Part shown: positions 36,699 to 43,289 of the stretch, one piece after another
How the letters are laid out: each line of letters begins with the position of its first letter
Numbering within the stretch: the stretch's first letter is position 1
NCBI RefSeq assembly: GCF_029952525.1
Contig: NZ_JASAOF010000033.1
Coordinates: 1 to 58,047, forward strand
From: Saccharopolyspora ipomoeae
Lineage (GTDB): Bacteria > Actinomycetota > Actinomycetes > Mycobacteriales > Pseudonocardiaceae
Direction of reading: 5' to 3'
DNA length: 58,047 bases
Notes under the pieces: model-generated
The model's input: the letters and a program-made list of their open reading frames with translations, nothing else
What the model was told of the DNA's origin: nothing
Databases searched by the model: none
Made by a program: the position numbers and the translations under genes

Positions 36699-37613
36699 AT
36701 GCGTATGAAGACATATCAGGTTCACCAGCACCAGTCCGTCCCGCCGGAGCTGGAGCTGGCGCTCACCGAGATCTGCGAGACCGTCGGCCTGAACCCGCGC
36801 GGTGCTCGCCTGCTCCGGTTCATCAACAACGGCGTCTTCCTGCTGCGGGACGAGCCGGTCATCGTCCGGCTGGTGCTGTCCCCGTCGTTCGCCCACCGGG
36901 CCCGCACCGCGGTCGAGGCCGCGCACTGGCTGGCGATGCACGGGGTTCCCGCGGTGCGGCTGCTGCCGGGCGTGGAGCAACCGGTCAGCTCCGGCGCGCA
37001 CTGCGCGACGCTGTGGCAGTACGTGCCCGAGGAGGGCCGGGTCCCCGGCAGCGCCGACCTGGGAAATCTGCTGCGGCAGATGCACTCCCAGCCGTTGGCC
37101 GAGGAGACGTTCAAGCCCTGGAAGCCGATGGCCGACATCCGGCGCCGGTTGGGCGACGCCGTGGACATCGACCCGGAGGACCACCGGTTCCTCCAGCAGC
37201 GGTGCGACTACCTGGAGGAACAGCTCGAACAGCTGGACTTCCCGCTGCCGCGCGCGGTCATCCACGCCGACGCCCACCTGGGCAACGTGATCGGCGGCCC
37301 GGACGGTCCGCTGCTGTGCGACCTGGACTCGCTGTGCATCGGCCAGCCGGAGTGGGACCTGACGCCGATCGCGGTGGGCAGCCTGCGGATGGGCTATCCG
37401 GCCGAGTGGCACCGCGAGCTGGCCGACGCCTACGGCTTCGACATCACCTCGTGGGAGGGCTTCCCGGTGCTCCGCGAGCTGCGCGAACTCAAGATCACGA
37501 CCGGTGTGCTGCCGATCCTGCGGACCAACCCGAGCGTCCGCGAGCAGGTCTCCTGGCGGTTGCGCACCATCCGCGAAGGCGACCTCGACACCCAGTGGGC
37601 CCCCTACAGCTGA
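36699..37613 (+). CDS. APH-type phosphotransferase family protein
   Basis: 304 residues of the aminoglycoside phosphotransferase/choline kinase fold: INNGVFLLRDEPVIVRLVLSPS (nucleotide loop and lysine-like strand region), the catalytic loop AVIHADAHLGNVIG with Asp in HADAHLGN, and the metal-binding CDLDSLCIGQPEWDL. The substrate is unknown; the family phosphorylates sugars, amines and antibiotics. ATG 36699 or 36705. It follows the HTH/TPR regulator and is followed by the palindrome array. Confidence 0.85.
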   Translation: MRMKTYQVHQHQSVPPELELALTEICETVGLNPRGARLLRFINNGVFLLRDEPVIVRLVLSPSFAHRARTAVEAAHWLAMHGVPAVRLLPGVEQPVSSGAHCATLWQYVPEEGRVPGSADLGNLLRQMHSQPLAEETFKPWKPMADIRRRLGDAVDIDPEDHRFLQQRCDYLEEQLEQLDFPLPRAVIHADAHLGNVIGGPDGPLLCDLDSLCIGQPEWDLTPIAVGSLRMGYPAEWHRELADAYGFDITSWEGFPVLRELRELKITTGVLPILRTNPSVREQVSWRLRTIREGDLDTQWAPYS

Positions 37614-37617
37614 CCGC

Positions 37618-37637
37618 GAAGTTTTCATGAAAACTTC
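37618..37637. repeat. TTTTCATGAAAA palindrome, array copy 1
   Basis: A 20-bp perfect palindrome with arm GAAGTTTTCA, four bases after the APH stop codon. A C-rich tail (CCCCACCCCCACC) follows on the right. Confidence 0.9.
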
Positions 37638-37683
37638 CCCACCCCCACCACCCCCGACCAGAACTCCGGTCCGTCGAGGAGGA

Positions 37684-37707
37684 GGGAAGTTTTCATGAAA
37701 ACTTCCC
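37684..37707. repeat. TTTTCATGAAAA palindrome, array copy 2
   Basis: A 24-bp perfect palindrome with arm GGGAAGTTTTCA. Its centre is 68 bases from copy 1. C-rich right flank. Confidence 0.9.
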
Positions 37708-37781
37708 CACCACATGACCACCCAAACCGAGGGTTTCGGTCCCCTCGAAGATCTCTGACTTGGGAGTTCCGTTCCTGGGGG

Positions 37782-37809
37782 GAGCGAGGTTTTCATGAAA
37801 ACCTCGCTC
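37782..37809. repeat. TTTTCATGAAAA palindrome, array copy 3
   Basis: A 28-bp perfect palindrome with arm GAGCGAGGTTTTCA. The outer arm differs from copies 1, 2 and 4 but both sides changed together, so the pairing is kept. Its centre is 100 bases from copy 2. Confidence 0.9.
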
Positions 37810-37849
37810 GCGCAGGGACCCTCGGACCCGGGGGTTCGGTTCTTGGAGA

Positions 37850-37875
37850 AGGGAAGTTTTCATGAAAACTTCCCT
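37850..37875. repeat. TTTTCATGAAAA palindrome, array copy 4
   Basis: A 26-bp perfect palindrome with arm AGGGAAGTTTTCA. Its centre is 67 bases from copy 3. C-rich right flank (CCTCCCCCACGACC). From here to about 38068 no gene is seen. Confidence 0.9.
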
Positions 37876-38068
37876 CCCCCACGACCTTGGGAGTCGGGGG
37901 TCTTGGTTCCGATGGGGCGTCCGGTTGAAGCCGGTGCGGCCGTTCGGGGGATCTTGGTCGGTTCGCGGCGTCTTTCCGGTCGGTTGTGGTCACCGGATTC
38001 GACCTGAAGGGGTAGACCATACGAGCGAACTGGTGCATCGAGTCGGTGCTATAGCGGATGGGCTGTCG

Positions 38069-38380
38069 ATGAGGATCGCTGAGTTCCCGCCGGGCGAGCG
38101 CGCCCCGCGCTCCCGCCGTGCCCGCGCTCTCGCCAGCGCGCGAGTGCTGGACGAGGTCGTGGACGACCACCTCCGGTCGCTGCGGCAACTGCCCCCGGAT
38201 TTCCGCGAGCCCTACGCCGATCACCTCGCCGAGCTGGTGCTGGTGGCCCAGGCGTACCGGCACTACGCGGCGGGCTGGATCTCGCGCCGGGAACTCCACC
38301 GACGCGCCCGCGCGGCGCTGCGTCGGATGGACGCCGGGTCGGACGGTCGAGCCGTCCCCCGTGCAACTCGTCGACGGTGA
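38069..38380 (+). CDS. Small helical protein, unknown function
   Basis: 103 residues starting MRIAEFPPGERAPRSRRARALASARVLDEV, mostly helical and charged, with FREPYADHLAELVLVAQAYRHYAAGWISRRELHRRARAALRRM. No membrane helix. It lies 200 bases before the second HAD-PvcA gene on the same strand. A longer frame starting at the last palindrome (37862) is rejected because those residues come from the repeat. Coding status is likely but not certain. Confidence 0.5.
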   Translation: MRIAEFPPGERAPRSRRARALASARVLDEVVDDHLRSLRQLPPDFREPYADHLAELVLVAQAYRHYAAGWISRRELHRRARAALRRMDAGSDGRAVPRATRRR

Positions 38381-38583
38381 ATGACCGCTCGCAGACTGTC
38401 GCGCAGTCGCCCTCCGAAACGCCTGCCGGACCGTTCCCGGCCTGAGATTTCCCGCGTCCACCTGCGGGTTTCGCCGATCGGTTCCGGTCGGCTTCGGTCG
38501 AGCCGAACTTCGCGTCCCCTCGCGCAGCCGCCATCCGCTCACGTGGAAGGCCTGATGAGCGCTGCAATCGAAAAGGAGACGCG

Positions 38584-41001
38584 GTGTACGCAACCGGCAC
38601 GCTGCCGGAACGCGCGCGGGAAGCACTCGCGCGCGACTCCCTCCTCGCGAAGTACTGCCTGGTCGGAACCGCTCCCCAGGACGCGGTCGGACTGGCGGAC
38701 CTGCCTGAGCTCGCCGAACGAGATCGGGTCGAGCTCGTCGTGCGCCCGGTGGTCATCACGGTCCGGAGCCTGCTGGCGGTGGGCGCCGTCCCGGTCGGCG
38801 AACCGCGCGTCGACCTGGTCACCGGCCGGGTCGTGGTGCCCGACCTGGCCGCGGCCGAGCCCGCTCGCACGGCCGAGGCGATCAACCGGCTGCACCGGGC
38901 GCTGACCGCGATCAGCCCGGATACCGAGCACGTCGTGGCCGAGGAGCTGCGGTTCTGCTCGGCGGGCCTGCTGTCGGTGCTGGCCGGCGATCACGCGTGG
39001 CGCCGCTTCGCCCACCACGTGCCGAGCGCGCAGGACGAGGTGCTGCAGCGGGTGCTCCGGCTGGTCAAGGAGCGGGCGAGCGCGCATCGCCGGAACCCGG
39101 ACGTCCCGCGCCCGCTGGTGGCGCTGGACCTGGACTTCTGCGCCTTCCACCCCCGCACCCGCGTGCGCGAGGCCCTCGCGGCGCTCGGCGTGACCGAACC
39201 GCTGCCGGTGCTGCCCGGGCTGTACGAGCCGGGGTGGCGGCCGTTCCGCGAGCTCGCCTGCCTGCCGGAGGCCCTGGCGCACGCGGACTTCCGGCGGGCG
39301 ATCTCCTGGGACGACGAGGCGCTGCTGACCGACGAGCTCGCGCCCGGCGTGCGGCGGTTCACCGGCGACGTCGCGCAGGCCGGTGGCCGGGTGGTGCTGC
39401 TCACCGGCCGCCGCCACCGGATGCGCGCCGCCACCGAACGCGCCCTGGCCCGCCACGACCTCGGTCACCTGGAGCTGCGCACCACCGACGAGGGCGCGGA
39501 CGTCGGGCGGCAGAAGGTCGCCGCGCTGCGCGGCATGACCGGCTGGGAACCGGTGGCCGCCTTCGACGACAAGGAGGCCAACCGCGTCGCGCTGCAGGAG
39601 GAGTTCCCGCAGGCCGTGGTGGTCCCGGTCGCCGCTCCCGGGTTCACCGGCGTGGACGAGCCGGACGCCATCGCCACCTTCGAGACCGTGCCGCAGCCGG
39701 TACCGCTGGGCCGCGGCCACGCGTCCGGGCCTGGTCTGTCGCACGCGACGTCGATCGCGCAGCTGCGGCTCGACGCGATGCGCACCCGCCCGACGCTGTG
39801 GTGGCGCGGCGTGCGCCTGACCGAGGACGAGCAGGTGGGGATCGTGACCGCGCTGTGCCGCGGCGCCGAGGAGACCGGCGCCCGGCTCGGCGATCGGGTG
39901 GCGGCCATCGAGTCGGGCAGCGTCCGGGCGATCTGGCAGATCATGCAGGCGAAGCTGTTCGGCGCCTCCCGCTCGGCCTACCCGGTCCAGCAGGCCGAGG
40001 AGGACCTGTCCCGCGCGGTGGCGGCGGGGGAACCCGCCGAGCTCGTGCTCCTGGGGCCGCCGACGAAGCAGGACGGGTCCCGGCTCAAGGCGCTCGGCGG
40101 CCTGCCGGACCTGGCCGAGGTCGCGATGCTGGCGAGACTGCTGCAGCTGGACACCGCGGTCAGACGGGTGCACCCGCCGGGGATCAGGGTGACCGCGCTG
40201 GCCGACCCGAGCCACTTCCGGGCCCGCGAGGAGCGCCGGTACGGCGGCTACCAGCGGGAGTTCCGGCGGATGCTGGAGCTCACCGGTGCCGGCCGGATCG
40301 TGGAGGTGCGCAACGTCGACGAGGTCGCCGCCGAGTTCGGCTGCGGCGACGCGGGCGAGCGCGCCGAGCTGCTGGAGCAGCACCGAGAGCGCTACCGCTC
40401 GGCGCTGGCCGGGCTGGACGTGCGCACCGACCCGCGCGGTGCGCTGGCCGAGGCCGACGAGCGCGACCCGGGATGCCCGGGCCAGCCGCGGTTCGCGGAG
40501 ATGTTCCGGTCGATCGTGCACGCGGTCGACGTCCCGCGCGCGGGCGGCGATCCGGTGGAGTTCGCCCGCCGGGTCTACGCCGAGCCGTTCGACCTGACCG
40601 ACCCGGACCTGGCGGGCACCCGCCGCGAGCTGCTGGCGCTGGCCTGGGACGAGACGATCACCTACCTGTCCAACAAGCACGTCGACGTCGACCTGGACTA
40701 CGCGGCCCTGTGGCGCCGCGACCGGGTCCGGATGAGCTTGTCGCTGCGCCCGGAGCAGGGGCGGTTCCGGTTCGTCCCGCTGGGCGGTTCGGCGGTGATG
40801 CCGTGGCAGGGGACGGCGGCGCTGGGCAGGGGAAACGAGGTGTCGACGGACTTCGCGATCTCGCTGATCGATCAGTGCTACCTGCCGGTGTGGGCGCCCG
40901 AGGGGCACGCGCAGCCGTGGTTCATGGTGCCGCCGGATCTGGTGCGCGGCGGGGTTCTGCTCCCCGAGGTGCGCGACGGGATCCAGCTCCGTTCTAAATG
41001 A
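38584..41001 (+). CDS. HAD-type/DIT1-PvcA-like fusion protein, shorter paralogue
   Basis: 805 residues, GTG start with AAGGAG five bases upstream. It aligns with the fusion protein at 30498-33881 but lacks most of the long N-terminal part. The HAD-type motifs are DLD at 182-184, LLTGRR, a Lys in GRQKVAAL and FDDKEAN (Asp328/329). The PvcA-like part begins VLLGPPTKQ (about 488), with GGLPDLAEV, HPPGIRV (530) and VMPWQGTAAL (about 739). The DG motif that PvcA proteins carry after YPPG is changed to DPSHF at 541-545, so this copy may be catalytically altered. It converges on the copper genes. Confidence 0.75.
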   Translation: MYATGTLPERAREALARDSLLAKYCLVGTAPQDAVGLADLPELAERDRVELVVRPVVITVRSLLAVGAVPVGEPRVDLVTGRVVVPDLAAAEPARTAEAINRLHRALTAISPDTEHVVAEELRFCSAGLLSVLAGDHAWRRFAHHVPSAQDEVLQRVLRLVKERASAHRRNPDVPRPLVALDLDFCAFHPRTRVREALAALGVTEPLPVLPGLYEPGWRPFRELACLPEALAHADFRRAISWDDEALLTDELAPGVRRFTGDVAQAGGRVVLLTGRRHRMRAATERALARHDLGHLELRTTDEGADVGRQKVAALRGMTGWEPVAAFDDKEANRVALQEEFPQAVVVPVAAPGFTGVDEPDAIATFETVPQPVPLGRGHASGPGLSHATSIAQLRLDAMRTRPTLWWRGVRLTEDEQVGIVTALCRGAEETGARLGDRVAAIESGSVRAIWQIMQAKLFGASRSAYPVQQAEEDLSRAVAAGEPAELVLLGPPTKQDGSRLKALGGLPDLAEVAMLARLLQLDTAVRRVHPPGIRVTALADPSHFRAREERRYGGYQREFRRMLELTGAGRIVEVRNVDEVAAEFGCGDAGERAELLEQHRERYRSALAGLDVRTDPRGALAEADERDPGCPGQPRFAEMFRSIVHAVDVPRAGGDPVEFARRVYAEPFDLTDPDLAGTRRELLALAWDETITYLSNKHVDVDLDYAALWRRDRVRMSLSLRPEQGRFRFVPLGGSAVMPWQGTAALGRGNEVSTDFAISLIDQCYLPVWAPEGHAQPWFMVPPDLVRGGVLLPEVRDGIQLRSK

Positions 41002-41107
41002 TCATTCACGATCACCATTCACACCGGGGAAAGCGGAACGGGGAATTCCACAAGAACGCGTCGGAATTCCGGTGAAGACGAGTGCGATTCCCGTTCTGCG
41101 AACACGA

Positions 41108-41141
41108 CGGGAGGGTGCCCGGGGAATCGGACACCCTCCCG
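41108..41141. terminator. Terminator between the second fusion gene and copC
   Basis: A 10-bp stem (CGGGAGGGTG / CACCCTCCCG) with a 14-nt loop lies between two convergent genes. Confidence 0.65.
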
Positions 41142-41151
41142 GTTCTCGCGA

Positions 41152-41694
41152 TCAGTCCTTCGGTTTGCCGAGGCGCAGGGCCAGCACCAGACCGAGGATC
41201 ACGATCAGGACCGCACCGGCGATCCACGGCCAGATCGGCATCCCGCCGGAAGCGGGTTCTGCCTGGTCGGACGGCTGTCCGGAGTCCTGGCCGCCCTGCG
41301 GGGCCGGAGCGGGCGTGCCCTTGCCGGGGGCGGTCAGCGTGAAGCTGACCTTGCCCGGCACCGGGTGCCCGTCGCTGGACAGGATCCGGTAACCCACGGT
41401 GTAGGTCCCGGCCGGTCCGAGCTCGCGGACCGGGGCGATGACCGAGTTGCCCTCGACCCGCGCCGGGCCGTCCGCCCAGAACGTGCCGTCCGGCCCCACC
41501 ACGTTGACCGTGTTGTAGGACTCACCCGCGCGGACCGGCTGGTCGAAGGTCAGCTTGACCTCGCGCGGACCGGTGGACAGCTGCGCGCCCTCGGCCGGAT
41601 CGCTGCCGACCAGCACGTTGTGCGCGAGCGCCGGGGCCGCGCCGCCGAGCAGGGCGGCCAGGGCGAGAGCGCCGACGGTCAGCAACCGCCTCAT
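41152..41694 (-). CDS. CopC/YobA domain copper-resistance protein, membrane anchored
   Basis: 180 residues: a signal peptide (MRRLLTVGALALAALLGGAAPALA), then His at the mature N-terminus (AHNVLVGSDPAEGAQLS), the usual CopC Cu(II) ligand position, and a beta-sandwich with YRILSSDGHPVPGKVSFTL (second His). A Pro-rich linker and a C-terminal membrane helix (IWPWIAGAVLIVILGLVLALRL) follow. It binds periplasmic/extracellular copper. Its ATG overlaps the ycnI stop codon, so the two are coupled. Confidence 0.9.
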   Translation of the reverse strand: MRRLLTVGALALAALLGGAAPALAHNVLVGSDPAEGAQLSTGPREVKLTFDQPVRAGESYNTVNVVGPDGTFWADGPARVEGNSVIAPVRELGPAGTYTVGYRILSSDGHPVPGKVSFTLTAPGKGTPAPAPQGGQDSGQPSDQAEPASGGMPIWPWIAGAVLIVILGLVLALRLGKPKD

Positions 41695-42422
41695 GACTTC
41701 TCACCGCCGGAACGCCGTCCGCGGACCAGCGCACCCGCGCCGACGCCCACTCCCAGCGCGCCGACCAGCAGGCCGGCACCGCCGAGGTAGCGGGCCGTTT
41801 CGTCGGACGATCCGTGCTGGTCAGCGGCTTCCTCCGGCGCACCGGCCGGCGTTCCGCCGTGGCTGTGGCCCCCGCCCTCGGCGGCGATCAGCTTGACCGT
41901 CGGGGCCGGGTGCTCCGGCTCCTCGCCGCCGGGCGGCGTGGGCTGGTTCCACTCCACGACCTTGCCGTTGTCGTAGGTCTGGGTGGTGGGCAGCAGCAGC
42001 TCGTCGGCGTTCTCCGGCATGGCGCCGAGGGTGGCCTCGAACTCGTTGAACTGGTCCGGGCCGATCCGGGTGCCCGGCTCCGCGGTCCAGGTGATGCTGC
42101 GGACCGCCTCGGTGACCTGGGCGCCGTCCACCTCGACCGGTGCGATCTGCGCCTTCTCGACCTGCGCGGTCCAGCCGGGGACCGGCTTGGTGCGCACCGA
42201 GCTCAGCGGGTACTGCTCCGGCAGCGTCACCTTGACCTGGACGGTCCCGGCCACCGGGTCCTCGTTGGGAACGCGGAAAGCGATCTTGGCGTAGCCGCCC
42301 TTCTCGGCCTCCTCGGGCTGAGCGCTCACGTGCGCGTAGGCGGGCGCGGAACCCAGTGCGAGCGCGATTCCGCTGATCGCGAGGACGTTCGCGGATCGCG
42401 TGATCAATCGATTTGTCGACAT
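41691..42422 (-). CDS. YcnI family (DUF1775) copper-binding protein
   Basis: 243 residues: a signal peptide ending APAYA, mature start HVSAQPEEAEKGGYAKIAFRVPNEDP (the N-terminal His is the DUF1775 copper ligand), the VPGWTAQVEKAQI strand and WTAEPGTRIGPDQFNEFEATLG. A His-rich GGGHSHGG linker and a C-terminal membrane helix follow. YcnI proteins bind Cu(II) extracellularly and are linked to copper uptake or homeostasis. It starts the ycnI-copC unit from the promoter at 42463-42491. Confidence 0.92.
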   Translation of the reverse strand: MSTNRLITRSANVLAISGIALALGSAPAYAHVSAQPEEAEKGGYAKIAFRVPNEDPVAGTVQVKVTLPEQYPLSSVRTKPVPGWTAQVEKAQIAPVEVDGAQVTEAVRSITWTAEPGTRIGPDQFNEFEATLGAMPENADELLLPTTQTYDNGKVVEWNQPTPPGGEEPEHPAPTVKLIAAEGGGHSHGGTPAGAPEEAADQHGSSDETARYLGGAGLLVGALGVGVGAGALVRGRRSGGEKS

Positions 42423-42453
42423 GTTCTCTTGAGATCTCCAGGTTCGAGTTGTT

Positions 42454-42477
42454 AATCGCGCGCGTATAGGCGCGATT
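42454..42477. promoter_or_regulatory. Inverted repeat over the ycnI -10 region
   Basis: Arms AATCGCGC and GCGCGATT with an 8-base spacer overlap the predicted -10 hexamer, so this could be an operator for a copper-responsive repressor. Which regulator is unknown. Confidence 0.45.
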
Positions 42478-42491
42478 CATCGGAATGGCAA
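42463..42491 (-). promoter_or_regulatory. Predicted promoter of the ycnI-copC unit
   Basis: On the minus strand TTGCCA (42486-42491) and TATACG (42463-42468) are separated by exactly 17 bases, about 45 bases before the ycnI ATG. Confidence 0.5.
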
Positions 42492-42494
42492 TGA

Positions 42495-43091
42495 TCAGAT
42501 GCCGATATACATCGGATCGTTGCTTTCGAACGGAGATTTCGGAGGCCCGCGACGACCATGAATCCGCTGGTAGATCAGTTGTGCCAGGGTCCGGGGAACG
42601 GGTGCGGGGACGCACACGGCCGGTGGCGGAGTTACAACCGGTAACGGAGTCGTCTTCCGGGGGAAGATCGCCTGCAACAACCGGGTGACTACGAACAGTA
42701 CGCGTTCCGCATGCGCCATGACCAGCGCCGTCAGCATGGTGACGATCACGTGGCCCAAGGTCATCAGGGCCGGTGACAGCGGGATCGGCGGCGGCCCGTG
42801 GAGGTGCCCGGAACCGTGCGCGCTGACCGCGGTGAGCTCGAGAAAGAAGTGAAGTGCCAGCTGGCTGACCGACAGTGCCCCTAGAATGCCCCACGACCCG
42901 CGCTTGCGATCAGCTAGCGCCACGCCGGCACCGGTCAGCAGAACGGTGATCACGACGGTGGGCCCCAGACCCGGGGTCGAGCCTCCCGCAGCAGTGTGGG
43001 CGGCTACCGACAGTGATGCCGCTGTGCAGGCCAAACCGGCACCGCGCAGGACGCGCAGAGCGCCCTGCGTCGGTGTCAGACCTGCCTTCAC
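42495..43091 (-). CDS. Membrane protein of the copper cluster, unknown function
   Basis: 198 residues with four or five membrane helices (about residues 18-33, 45-60, 67-86, 106-124) and a loop HGSGHLHGPPPI whose histidines could bind metal. The C-terminal 60 residues are cytosolic or extracellular, Pro-rich, and end in YIGI. Similar proteins sit upstream of ycnI genes in other actinobacteria. Its role is unknown; copper handling is inferred from context. Confidence 0.75.
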   Translation of the reverse strand: MKAGLTPTQGALRVLRGAGLACTAASLSVAAHTAAGGSTPGLGPTVVITVLLTGAGVALADRKRGSWGILGALSVSQLALHFFLELTAVSAHGSGHLHGPPPIPLSPALMTLGHVIVTMLTALVMAHAERVLFVVTRLLQAIFPRKTTPLPVVTPPPAVCVPAPVPRTLAQLIYQRIHGRRGPPKSPFESNDPMYIGI

Positions 43092-43249
43092 GGTGAGTCA
43101 GTCTAGGTGTCGGTTCGGCCACGCTGACCGCAGGTGAGCTTGCCTTGTTAACCCGTTTGGGTCACGGTTTACAGGTTGACGACGATTTGGAGCCACGAAC
43201 TGAGCGAATTGGCGGTTCGATTGGTTCCGGAAACGTCGTAACCGACGAC

Positions 43250-43289
43250 GGAGAGGAGGGGGCGTCGCCGAAAGTCGGCGCCGAAACCT
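43250..43289 (+). promoter_or_regulatory. Unusual leader before the BCCT gene: distant ribosome binding site plus hairpin
   Basis: A strong purine stretch GGAGAGGAGGGGG (43250-43262) lies about 28 bases before the only usable start (GTG 43290). A 6-bp hairpin CGCCGA-AAG-TCGGCG (43266-43280) fills the gap and would bring the two closer. A stop in frame at about 43239 excludes a longer protein. Confidence 0.45.

Noticed and set aside
37618..37875. Palindromes read as ParB parS sites
   Set aside because: parS (TGTTTCACGTGAAACA) has a CACGTG centre; here the centre is TCATGA with TTTT/AAAA arms, so the core ParB contacts would be missing.
37618..37875. Palindrome array as a CRISPR array
   Set aside because: The repeats are fully palindromic, variable in their outer arms, unevenly spaced, and no cas gene is present.
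37862..38068. N-terminal extension of the small gene beginning with MKTSLP
   Set aside because: The ATG belongs to the palindrome itself; the same peptide start appears after every palindrome copy, on either strand.
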